A stretch of DNA of 12,343 bases. It comes from Alphaproteobacteria bacterium (GTDB lineage: Bacteria; Pseudomonadota; Alphaproteobacteria; Rhizobiales; Beijerinckiaceae). Below the pieces are notes generated by a model, which was not told the DNA's origin, did not search any database, and was given only the letters and a program-made list of their open reading frames with translations. The translations under genes and the position numbers were made by a program. This document shows positions 1 to 6,159 of this stretch, one piece after another. How positions within the stretch are numbered: the stretch's first letter is position 1; the number at the start of each line of letters is the position of its first letter. The DNA lies in the NCBI GenBank assembly GCA_009921785.1, contig RFXE01000030.1:1-12343 (forward strand), written 5' to 3'.

Positions 1-1364
1 GTCGCAACATTATCTTGTTGCACTTCAACGACAACGTCACCGGCGCTCACACGTTTTTCCGCCGCTGCTGCAGACGGATCAACCTTCACAATCAAGACGC
101 CCTTCACGCCCTCTTTAATCTGGAAGCGTTTGCGCAACTCATCCGTGATGGTTGAAACTTCAAGCCCGAGTGTCTTTTTAACAGAAGGCTCTGCTAATTT
201 CGGTGCCTCACCTTTCGCAAGCTTTTCGCCTTCTTCCAAACGACCAAGCGTGACGCGGATCGTCTTCTCTTTACCCTTGCGCATGACGATCACATCAACC
301 GCTTTGCCAACAGCTGTCTGGCCAACGATACGCGGCAGGTCGCGCGATTCCTTAATGGGCTTACCATCAAAGGTGATAATCACATCACCGGGCTCAAGCC
401 CCGCCGCTTTTGACGGGCCTTTATCATCGACGCCGGCAACAAGCGCGCCGCGCGCTTCACCTAAGCCGAGGCTTTCTGCAATCGTGTCATCGACATTTTG
501 AATGCGGACACCCAACCAGCCGCGGCGCGTTTCACCAAACGAGATCAATTGGTCAACAATCGGTTGTGCGAGGCTTGAAGGAATAGCAAAGCCAATACCG
601 ATTGAACCGCCTGAGGGAGAAAGAATCGCCGTATTGATACCGATCACTTCGCCTTCCATATTGAAAAGCGGTCCCCCGGAATTGCCTTTATTTATGGCAG
701 CATCGGTTTGCAAATATTGGCCATAGGATTGATCTGAAATATCGCGATTACGCGCCGAGATAATCCCGGCCGAAACCGATCCACCAAGACCGAACGGGTT
801 ACCAATCGCCATGACCCAATCACCGATTTTCTCGTCATCGGAATTTCCGAATTTGACCGCAACGAGAGGCTTATCGGGCTTCACGCGCAACACGGCCAAA
901 TCCACTTTCGGATCTTTGCCGATCAATTCCGCTTTCAACTTGCGACCATCATTAAAGATCACAGTAATTTCGTCGGCATCAGCAATCACGTGATTATTGG
1001 TCACGACTATCCCCGCCGGATCGATCACAAAACCGGATCCCAGCGAAGAGGATTTGCGTTGTGGAATTTTTCCGCCATTACCGCCATTCGGACCATTGGG
1101 GCCTAAGAACTCGTCAAAGAATTCTTGAAAAGGTGAACCCGGCGGAAATTGCGGCATCGGCACGCCATGCTGTGCGTCAGCGGGCACATTGGTTGCCGCT
1201 GAAATATTCACAACCGCATCCATTACTTTCTCTGCCAAACCCGATAGCGATTCAGGGCCGCGCGCCTCAGCGCGCCCCATCAAAGCAAAAGCCATGAGCG
1301 CTGCGAGACTGGCCACGCGTAGCGTGACGCCCAAACCCTCATTGATCCGAGAAAGCAAAACCAT
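1..1364 (-). CDS. degP: Do-family periplasmic serine protease (DegP/HtrA type), C-terminus cut by window edge
   Basis: This is a trypsin-fold protease/chaperone that degrades or holds misfolded proteins in the periplasm. The frame is open from an ATG at 1364 to the left edge, giving 454 residues; family members are usually somewhat longer, so only a short C-terminal part should be missing. An N-terminal hydrophobic stretch (about residues 13-30, ending near AEA) looks like a signal peptide or anchor. The catalytic triad is visible: His125 in TNNHVIAD, Asp155 in DPKVDLAVL and Ser229 in GNSGGPL. A first PDZ domain begins near residue 280 (RRGWLGVRI) and a second near residue 398, running off the edge. 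Residues about 65-105 form a Gly/Pro/Asn-rich loop between the signal and the protease core. The start is supported by a GGAG at 1373-1376, 8 bases upstream. It lies 59 bases after hflC on the same strand, the common alphaproteobacterial hflK-hflC-protease order. Which Do paralogue it is (DegP, DegQ or MucD) cannot be settled here. Confidence 0.93.
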   Translation of the reverse strand, partial: MVLLSRINEGLGVTLRVASLAALMAFALMGRAEARGPESLSGLAEKVMDAVVNISAATNVPADAQHGVPMPQFPPGSPFQEFFDEFLGPNGPNGGNGGKIPQRKSSSLGSGFVIDPAGIVVTNNHVIADADEITVIFNDGRKLKAELIGKDPKVDLAVLRVKPDKPLVAVKFGNSDDEKIGDWVMAIGNPFGLGGSVSAGIISARNRDISDQSYGQYLQTDAAINKGNSGGPLFNMEGEVIGINTAILSPSGGSIGIGFAIPSSLAQPIVDQLISFGETRRGWLGVRIQNVDDTIAESLGLGEARGALVAGVDDKGPSKAAGLEPGDVIITFDGKPIKESRDLPRIVGQTAVGKAVDVIVMRKGKEKTIRVTLGRLEEGEKLAKGEAPKLAEPSVKKTLGLEVSTITDELRKRFQIKEGVKGVLIVKVDPSAAAAEKRVSAGDVVVEVQQDNVA

Positions 1365-1394
1365 AGCATTCACTCCATTCGGCTTAAAAGAGAG

Positions 1395-1422
1395 CCGGCG
1401 GCTTTACGCCGCCGGTTTTTTT
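1395..1422 (+). terminator. Intrinsic-terminator-like hairpin with T7 tract, in the hflC-protease gap
   Basis: A perfect 8-bp GC stem (1395-1402 with 1408-1415, loop TTTAC) is followed on the plus strand by seven T residues (1416-1422). This is canonical intrinsic-terminator form for plus-strand transcription, yet no plus-strand gene lies to its left. On the minus strand, the direction of hflC and the protease gene, the hairpin is preceded by A7 and followed only by CTCTCTTTT. In that direction it could be a weaker terminator or attenuator between the two genes. Confidence 0.6.
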
Positions 1423-1423
1423 C

Positions 1424-2317
1424 TTATTCAAAGCCGCCGCTCGGCGCACTGGCAAAGGGCATTTTGAAAAAGCGCATGAACTCCGATTCAGGGCTTAACA
1501 CCATACGTGTTTCACCCGAGCGGAAGGATTGCTCATACGCGATGAGTGAGCGGTAGAAGGCAAAGAATTCGGGATCCTTGCTGTAAGCATCGGCAAGAAT
1601 ACGATTCTTCTGGGCGTCACCCTCACCGCGAACCTGCTCGGATTTCCGCGTGGCTTCGGCGCGCAACACCACGACATCACGATCAGCTTTCGCCTTAATC
1701 GCTTGCGAGAATTGCGATCCTTGCGCACGGATATCCGCCGCTTCACGTTGACGTTCGGTCTGCATACGCTGGAACACCGCTTGGCTGTTTTGTTCCGGCA
1801 AATCCGCACGACGCAAGCGCACATCGACGATCTGGATGCCCAAGCCTTTCGACTGTTCATTCACATCGTCGCGAATGCGGTGCATCAATCCGGCACGATC
1901 AGCACGCACAACAGTCGAGAGCGAGGCATCTGCCAAAATCGTCCGCACCGTCGAATTGACAATCGATGTCATGCGGATATTCGCGCCCGCAACACTGTTC
2001 ACACTTTGATAGAAGCGCAACGGATCGGTGATGCGATAACGTGCGAAGGCATCAACCACGAGACGTTTTTGGTCTGACGCAATCACTTCTTGCTGCGGCA
2101 ATTCGAGATCGAGAATGCGCTTATCAAGCGTAATCACATTTTCGATGAAGGGCAGCTTGAAATAAAGACCCGGCGTCGTAATCGGTGCGCGCGAGATGCT
2201 CCCGAAACGGAACACCAAAGCTTGCTGAGTTTGTTGCACGATAAAAGTCGATGACAACACCACCACAAGAATGATCAGGAGGGCAATGCCTCCGAGGAAA
2301 CGAATAGTCGAGCTCAT
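1424..2317 (-). CDS. hflC: HflC, SPFH-domain modulator of FtsH protease
   Basis: HflC pairs with HflK in a large inner-membrane assembly that surrounds FtsH and modulates its proteolysis of membrane proteins. The 297-residue length fits the family. An N-terminal membrane anchor covers about residues 5-27 (FLGGIALLIILVVVLSS). It is followed by the SPFH/prohibitin domain from about residue 28 (QQTQQALVFRFG, then PGLYFKLPFIENV). A charged, Ala/Arg-rich helical region lies at about residues 175-235. The typical C-terminal segment follows (KDPEFFAFYRSL, then YEQSFRSGETRMVLSP). The ATG overlaps the hflK stop as ATGA (2317-2314), implying translational coupling. No DUF2065-type small ORF sits between hflC and the protease gene, although many alphaproteobacteria have one there. 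Confidence 0.95.
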   Translation of the reverse strand: MSSTIRFLGGIALLIILVVVLSSTFIVQQTQQALVFRFGSISRAPITTPGLYFKLPFIENVITLDKRILDLELPQQEVIASDQKRLVVDAFARYRITDPLRFYQSVNSVAGANIRMTSIVNSTVRTILADASLSTVVRADRAGLMHRIRDDVNEQSKGLGIQIVDVRLRRADLPEQNSQAVFQRMQTERQREAADIRAQGSQFSQAIKAKADRDVVVLRAEATRKSEQVRGEGDAQKNRILADAYSKDPEFFAFYRSLIAYEQSFRSGETRMVLSPESEFMRFFKMPFASAPSGGFE

Positions 2318-3429
2318 TTTGGCGCTCCCGGCTTTTTCTGGAAGTCACCGAGCGGAAGATAAGGCACAACACCTTGCTGGCTTGCGCCATTCTGGTCGAT
2401 CACCGTCTTTTCAGATCCCGCCAATATACGTTCCATCGTTTCAAGATACATACGCTCGCGCGTCACTTCAGGCGCCTTTTTATACTCAGCATAGATTTGG
2501 TCGAACCGGCTCGCCTGACCGCTTGCTTCCGCAATCACGCGCTCACGATAGGCTTCGGCTTCCTGTTGAATACGGGCCGCTTCACCGCGTGCTTCCGGCA
2601 CAACTTTCGAGGCATAGGTTTCGGCTTCGTTACGCGCACGATCTTGGTCCTGACGCGCCGCTTGCACGTCACGGAACGCGTCGATCACTTGTGCCGGTGG
2701 ATCCACCTTCTGCAATTGAACGAGACGTACAACAACCCCGGCACCATAGGAGTCGAGGACGTCTTGCATCAATTGTTTCACGTCGCTTTCAATCGCGCCG
2801 CGTTCAGTTGTAAGAACGGCTTGAATATTGCGCTTGCCGACAACTTCACGCATCGCGCTCTCAGCAACCGCTTTAATTGATGTATCAGGATCCTGAATAT
2901 TGAAGACATAATCAGCCGCGCGTGCAGGGTTCACCTGCCACTGCACGGCAAAATCAATATCAACGATGTTTTCATCGCCAGTCAGCATGAGGCTTTCTTC
3001 ATTGAGATCACGAGTGCCCGTGCGGGTGCGCGACTCATTTGAACGGAAGCCGACTTCCGTGGTGTTGACCGTCGTCACGCTCGGGCGAACAACCGATCCA
3101 ATTGGATAGGGAAGATTGTAGTTAAGGCCCGGCTGTGTGGTGCCGACATAGCGGCCGAAGATCAAATTCAGACCCACTTCGTCCGGCCGCACTGTGTATA
3201 GGCCGCTCGCGAGCCAAAGTGCCACGGCACCAAGGGCTACCAGACCGACGCCCCGGCCACCAAATTGTCCGCCCGGCGCAAAGGATTTCAACCGATCTTG
3301 GCCTTTTTTGATCAAATCTTCAAAATCGGGCGTGCGTCCACCACCGGAACCACCGCCTTGCGGTCCCTGCCCCCATGGATTCGGGCGTTTCGGACCCCAG
3401 GGGCCGCCGCCTTGATTGTTCCAATTCAT
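2314..3429 (-). CDS. hflK: HflK, SPFH-domain modulator of FtsH protease
   Basis: HflK is the partner of HflC in the FtsH-associated membrane complex; most of the chain is periplasmic in the E. coli model. The protein has 371 residues. Residues 1-34 are a Gly/Pro/Asn/Trp-rich cytoplasmic tail (repeated GGG, PWG and NPWGQG) typical of HflK. A transmembrane helix lies at about residues 61-78, and the SPFH domain starts at YTVRPDEVGL and continues through PGLNYNLPYPIG. A long charged helix covers about residues 245-330, followed by the EVTRERMYLETMERIL segment near the end. The ATG at 3429 has an upstream purine-rich AAGGAAAAGTGA as ribosome-binding site. The gene follows folA after about 105 bases and overlaps hflC by 4 bases. 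Confidence 0.95.
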   Translation of the reverse strand: MNWNNQGGGPWGPKRPNPWGQGPQGGGSGGGRTPDFEDLIKKGQDRLKSFAPGGQFGGRGVGLVALGAVALWLASGLYTVRPDEVGLNLIFGRYVGTTQPGLNYNLPYPIGSVVRPSVTTVNTTEVGFRSNESRTRTGTRDLNEESLMLTGDENIVDIDFAVQWQVNPARAADYVFNIQDPDTSIKAVAESAMREVVGKRNIQAVLTTERGAIESDVKQLMQDVLDSYGAGVVVRLVQLQKVDPPAQVIDAFRDVQAARQDQDRARNEAETYASKVVPEARGEAARIQQEAEAYRERVIAEASGQASRFDQIYAEYKKAPEVTRERMYLETMERILAGSEKTVIDQNGASQQGVVPYLPLGDFQKKPGAPK

Positions 3430-3486
3430 TCACTTTTCCTTTTTCGAACCGAAAGCGGCAGTTTTTCCGTAATTTCGGGCAGAATT

Positions 3487-3515
3487 TAGATGGGCATTAC
3501 CTGTCGATCCGTCAA
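3487..3515 (-). promoter_or_regulatory. Candidate promoter for hflKC (weak)
   Basis: On the minus strand a TTGACG (plus positions 3510-3515) is followed after 17 bases by CATCTA (3487-3492), overlapping the alternative hexamers TCTAAA and TAAATT. The -35 match is good and the -10 match poor. The site lies about 60 bases upstream of the hflK ATG in the folA-hflK gap, which is long for this otherwise overlapping operon. The -35 also lies inside a 7-bp inverted repeat (3507-3513 with 3520-3526, loop AACCGG). Confidence 0.25.
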
Positions 3516-3534
3516 CCGGGACGGATTTGCGACC

Positions 3535-4068
3535 TCATGTCCCATCAATCTGCCTTTCATAGGTCACAATCGTGAAAGCGTGGTCATCGCGTGGACCCGC
3601 GGGATGATCCTCTCGCGCGGTTTCGCGAAAGCCCAAATGTTCAAATGCGGGGAAAAACGCGTCACCTTCAGGCGCCGCATGAACATAAGTCATGATGATG
3701 CGATCACATTTATCCAAGAGCTGCTGATAAACATCGCCACCACCAGCGACTGTTATCTCGTCAACACCAAGCGTTGAAGCGAGCGCCTCGCCTTGTGCAA
3801 GCGCCTCATCAAGCGATGCGGCGATATGCACACCCTCGGCTGAAAATGTTTTATCGCGCGTGAGAACAATCGTTTCACGGCCCGGCAAGGGCTTGCCAAT
3901 CGAGAGAAATGTTTTGCGTCCCATAATCATCGGCTTGCCAAGCGTCGCCGCTTTAAAGCGTTTGAGGTCAGACCCCAAATGCCACGCCAACCCATTGTCG
4001 CGTCCGATCACACGGTTCTCGGCCATGGCCACGACGAAAGTTAGGTGAAATTGACGAGACTGACTCAT
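3535..4068 (-). CDS. folA: Dihydrofolate reductase (type I, FolA)
   Basis: This enzyme reduces dihydrofolate to tetrahydrofolate with NADPH, regenerating the cofactor oxidised by thymidylate synthase. The protein has 177 residues, usual for the family. Visible landmarks are the N-terminal strand and Met20-like loop (VVAMAENRVIGRDNGLAWHL), and the active-site acid Asp34 in GSDLKRFK, equivalent to E. coli Asp27. Next come the NADPH/folate segment KPMIMGRKTFLSIGKPLPGR and the nucleotide-binding VAGGGDVY near residue 110. The loop reads LAW where many homologues have MPW, a small difference. The ATG overlaps the thyA stop as ATGA (4068-4065), so translation was probably coupled to thyA. Because thyA is frameshifted upstream, ribosomes would now stop at 4219, about 150 bases before this start. 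Confidence 0.96.
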   Translation of the reverse strand: MSQSRQFHLTFVVAMAENRVIGRDNGLAWHLGSDLKRFKAATLGKPMIMGRKTFLSIGKPLPGRETIVLTRDKTFSAEGVHIAASLDEALAQGEALASTLGVDEITVAGGGDVYQQLLDKCDRIIMTYVHAAPEGDAFFPAFEHLGFRETAREDHPAGPRDDHAFTIVTYERQIDGT

Positions 4069-4854
4069 ACAGCCACCGGCGCTTTGATCGCCGGATGCGG
4101 ATCATAATTTTCAATCGTAATATCATCATAAGTAAAATCAAAAAGCGATTTCACATCAGGATTAAGTTTCAAATTGGGCAGTGCATGCGGCTCACGCGTT
4201 AATTGCAGTGTCGCTTGTTCAACATGATTGGAATAAAGATGCGCATCGCCGAATGTGTGCACAACCCGGCTTTAACCCTGTCACTTGCGCCATCATCGCC
4301 GTCAACAAAGCATAACTCGCAATATTGAAGGGCACGCCGAGAAAAATATCCGCCGAGCGTTGATAAAGCTGGCACGAGAGTTTTCCATCCGCGACATAGA
4401 ATTGAAACAGGCAATGACACGGTGGCAGAGCCATTTTGTCGAGATCGGCAGGGTTCCAAGCTGAGACAACAAGACGTCGCGAGTCCGGATTGCGTTTGAT
4501 CTCGTTGATCACCCATTGGATTTGATCAACCGTGCCACCATCGGGCTTGGCCCATGAGCGCCATTGCTTGCCATAGACGGGGCCAAGCTCGCCCCCCTCA
4601 TCCGCCCATTCATCCCAAATTGTCACCGCGTTTTTGCGCAGATAATCGATATTGGTCTCGCCCGCGATAAACCACAAAAGCTCATGGATGATCGAACGCA
4701 GATGCAGCTTCTTGGTCGTCACCAAGGGAAAGCCCCGCGACAGATCAAAGCGCATTTGATGGCCAAAAACGGAGCGCGTGCCGGTGCCGGTGCGATCACC
4801 CTTCACCACGCCCTCGGCCATCACACGCCGCAATAGGTCAAGATAGGCTTGCAT
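4065..4854 (-). pseudogene. thyA: Thymidylate synthase ThyA, split by a frameshift
   Basis: ThyA methylates dUMP to dTMP using methylene-tetrahydrofolate. The first frame starts at ATG 4854 and matches the family for 197 residues, with the same numbering as E. coli: RTGTGT at 21-26, catalytic Cys146 in PPCH, Arg166 in YQRS, Asp169, and Asn177 in PFN. After Gly197 (KPG, codon 4266-4264) the frame is lost and runs through 14 unrelated residues to a TGA at 4221-4219. The rest of the enzyme (VHTFGDAHLYSNH to APVAV) continues in another frame from 4262 to the stop at 4067-4065. It includes the residues matching His207 and Tyr209, which bind dUMP, and the conserved C-terminus. Joining 197 and 65 residues plus a missing Asp-Phe gives 264, the E. 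coli length, so the change looks like a net loss of 5 bases. The downstream part is otherwise intact, implying a recent mutation or a sequence error. I see no slippery site. Confidence 0.9.
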
Positions 4855-5045
4855 TGTCGTCCACGAATCTCCGGGAATGAGGCCGGACCTTAACCGCTCT
4901 TGGGCTGAAAAGGCAGATCATCGACCGCCATCATCACCCCGCTGTCCCCAGTCCTTTACCTTAAGAATTGCGAAAATCTTGGGCTTTCGGCCAGCGGCTG
5001 CATCCCGCTCTTCCGTTTCGCACCCGGACGCCCTATATTGAGCGT
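4855..5045. promoter_or_regulatory. Divergent thyA / ssrA intergenic region
   Basis: These 191 bases separate the minus-strand thyA operon from the plus-strand ssrA gene and must carry promoters for both. A TATATT at 5034-5039 is the best -10 for ssrA. For thyA I see a GGAG about a dozen bases before the ATG but no convincing -35/-10 pair. A 15-codon reading frame on the minus strand (ATG 4934 to TAA 4890) lies in the thyA leader; nothing else supports it as a gene. Confidence 0.5.
5034..5039 (+). promoter_or_regulatory. ssrA: Putative -10 box of ssrA (TATATT)
   Basis: TATATT ends 6 bases before 5046. That is where the first hairpin of the acceptor piece begins, so the predicted start site coincides with the RNA's 5' end. 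No good -35 hexamer is seen at 16-18 bases spacing; the best there is CTTCCG/TTCCGT near 5010-5016. Confidence 0.45.
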
Positions 5046-5126
5046 GCCTTCGCAAGAGGGCTATGACGATAAACTGTCATCGAAATAAGCCTTTCGGACC
5101 CGGGGGCAGTACCCGGCGCCTCCACC

Positions 5127-5173
5127 TGAACCCGTTTTACGGCAAATCACGCCGAAGCGCGGCGGGCTCTGGC
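5127..5173 (+). other. Intervening segment between tmRNA acceptor and coding pieces
   Basis: This stretch joins the acceptor end to the 5' end of the coding piece in the permuted precursor and should be removed during maturation. It can form small hairpins of its own (CCG-TTTTA-CGG near 5132-5142, and CGCCG/CGGCG near 5150-5164). The boundaries follow from the acceptor-stem pairing (5174-5180 with 5117-5123). Confidence 0.7.
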
Positions 5174-5257
5174 GGGGGCGAACTAGGATCGACGAGGGTG
5201 TAAAGGGTGGTCTTTCGTCCGGCATTGTACCACCGTTATCGGGCTAAACTTATAGTT

Positions 5258-5296
5258 GCCAATGACAACTATGCTCCGGTTGCCGTCGCTGCGTAA
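5258..5296 (+). other. ssrA: tmRNA proteolysis-tag reading frame (ANDNYAPVAVAA, stop TAA)
   Basis: The resume codon is GCC (5258-5260), preceded by TATAGTT, which resembles the conserved UAGUC-type context used to set the frame. The tag begins with AND, the part typically contacted by SspB, and ends in VAA, a ClpX-recognised C-terminus. It stops at TAA 5294-5296. The adaptor gene sspB follows about 120 bases downstream. Confidence 0.95.
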
Positions 5297-5352
5297 TGCA
5301 GTGCCAAGACCGAAATCAAAGCCCTTGCGCTTAGCAGCGTAAGGCGGGGCCC

Positions 5353-5388
5353 GGAGGCGCCTGGCAACAGAAGCCTCCACTTTTGTTT
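5353..5388 (+). terminator. Possible terminator overlapping the ssrA 3' end
   Basis: GGAGGC (5353-5358) pairs with GCCTCC (5373-5378), followed by ACTTTTGTTT. The hairpin is probably part of the mature coding piece, but its position and the following T-rich stretch could also end transcription. The T-run is interrupted, so read-through into sspB is plausible. Confidence 0.35.
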
Positions 5389-5417
5389 CGGGGGAACGCC
5401 GGCGTCTCTGGCGGGAA

Positions 5418-5954
5418 ATGATGGGCGAAGATTTAATCCGCTACGACCTGATGGTGCAGGACGCCTTGCGTGGTGTTGTCCGCAAAGTATTGATTGATGC
5501 GGCGGAAAAAGGTCTCCCCGGCGAACATCATTTTTTTGTGTCGTTCCGCACGACCGCACCGGGTGTGAAAGTCTCCACTCGTTTGGTTGAACGCCATCCC
5601 GAAGAAATGACGATCGTGCTCCAGCACCAGTTTTGGGATTTAGTTGTCACATCATCTCATCTTGAAGTCGGCCTTTCCTTTGGCGGTATTCCTGAAAAGC
5701 TCGTCATTCCCTTTGAAGCGATCACGAGTTTCTGGGACCCGTCTGTCGATTTCGGTTTGAAATTCGAATTAGCGGGCAATGATGCCGCCGATAACGACTC
5801 GCCCGCGGAAGCCTTGGCCGCACAAGAACAAGGTGAAGCACAAAATGAAAAAGCGGATGTGAGCGAAAAAGAAGCCAGCGACTCGACTGACGACGCGCAA
5901 CCGCAAGGCGGCGCGGAAATCGTAAGTCTCAGCGCGTTCCGTAAAAAAACCTGA
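5418..5954 (+). CDS. sspB: SspB, ClpXP adaptor for tmRNA-tagged proteins (alpha type)
   Basis: SspB binds the ssrA tag and tethers it to ClpX, speeding degradation by ClpXP in the cytoplasm. The 178-residue protein has a folded tag-binding domain at about residues 4-118. It includes LMVQDALRGVV, LPGEHHFFVSF, the conserved PEEMTIVLQHQFWDL and VIPFEAITSFWDPSVDFGLKF. An acidic Ala/Glu/Asp/Gln-rich flexible linker follows (about 119-165). The C-terminal peptide EIVSLSAFRKK fits the ClpX-binding (XB) tail of alphaproteobacterial SspB. Two adjacent ATGs (5418 and 5421) could serve as start; GGCGGGA just upstream is a weak ribosome-binding site. Only 37 bases separate it from the end of ssrA, so it probably depends on ssrA read-through or a promoter inside ssrA. 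A DUF4169-like gene follows after 16 bases, suggesting one operon. Confidence 0.95.
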   Translation: MMGEDLIRYDLMVQDALRGVVRKVLIDAAEKGLPGEHHFFVSFRTTAPGVKVSTRLVERHPEEMTIVLQHQFWDLVVTSSHLEVGLSFGGIPEKLVIPFEAITSFWDPSVDFGLKFELAGNDAADNDSPAEALAAQEQGEAQNEKADVSEKEASDSTDDAQPQGGAEIVSLSAFRKKT

Positions 5955-5970
5955 ACGAGCAGATCAAGCG

Positions 5971-6159
5971 ATGGCCGAGATCATTTCGTTTCGTAAAGCC
6001 AAGAAATCCGCCGATCGCAAAGCGCATGATCAACAGGCCGTCGAGAACCGCGTCCGCTTTGGACGCACCAAAGCCCAAAAAGACAATGATCGACGTATTG
6101 AGGAGCGGCGCGCGACCCTTCTTGATGGCGCGAAGCGTGAACCTACTGACGACGAATGA
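5971..6159 (+). CDS. Small basic DUF4169-family protein
   Basis: This 62-residue, highly charged, predicted helical protein has unknown function. Its MAEIISFRKAKKSADRKA start, the central NRVRFGRTKAQK and the Glu/Arg-rich tail match what I know of the DUF4169 family, which is common in alphaproteobacteria and often lies near sspB and an RHH gene. It has no signal peptide or membrane segment. It starts 16 bases after sspB, and its stop overlaps the next ATG by 4 bases (ATGA at 6156-6159), so the three genes are probably co-translated. Its first ten residues resemble the C-terminal ClpX-binding tail of SspB next door; the meaning of this is unknown. Confidence 0.85.
   Translation: MAEIISFRKAKKSADRKAHDQQAVENRVRFGRTKAQKDNDRRIEERRATLLDGAKREPTDDE

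Larger units (their letters stand above)
5046..5380 (+). ncRNA. ssrA: tmRNA, circularly permuted two-piece alphaproteobacterial form
   Basis: tmRNA rescues stalled ribosomes and tags the nascent chain for ClpXP. Here the 3' half precedes the 5' half. The acceptor piece (about 5046-5126) has a hairpin at 5046-5061, a second at about 5062-5080, a T-arm-like hairpin (CCGGG, loop GGCAGTA, CCCGG) and the acceptor strand CGCCTCC at 5117-5123, then ACC. An intervening segment of about 47 bases (5127-5173) would be excised. The coding piece starts at 5174 with GGGGGCG, which pairs with CGCCTCC through a G3-U pair, the alanine identity element, and continues with AACTAGGATCGACGAGG. AAAGG (5202-5206) can pair with CCTTT (5090-5094) as the long helix. 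GGTGGT/ACCACC marks a pseudoknot before the tag. The tag frame 5258-5296 encodes ANDNYAPVAVAA. The 3' end has GGAGGC/GCCTCC around CTGGCAACAGAA. The piece ends are estimates. The template reads CCT rather than CCA at the acceptor end. Confidence 0.95.

Noticed and set aside
2271..2880. Plus-strand open frames of 168-180 codons opposite hflK/hflC
   Set aside because: They are antisense shadows of well-conserved SPFH genes, with no motif or ribosome-binding site.
3507..3526. Inverted repeat ATCCGTC/GACGGAT as a folA terminator
   Set aside because: The stem is perfect but only 7 bp, with no T-run on either strand. It may only overlap a promoter.
4219..4270. Programmed ribosomal frameshift producing full ThyA
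   Set aside because: The site AAG CCG GGT TGT has no slippery heptamer or run, and a single-base shift would still lack the two family residues. ThyA is not known to use frameshifting.
5167..5415. Direct repeat CTCTGGCGGG at 5167-5176 and 5406-5415
   Set aside because: Ten bases in GC-rich sequence, one copy overlapping the tmRNA 5' end; too short to suggest an attachment site or duplication, and no integrase is present.
4855..5417. Integration site at the tmRNA gene
   Set aside because: ssrA is a common target for integrative elements, but both flanks here hold core genes, with no integrase or repeated ssrA 3' fragment in the window.
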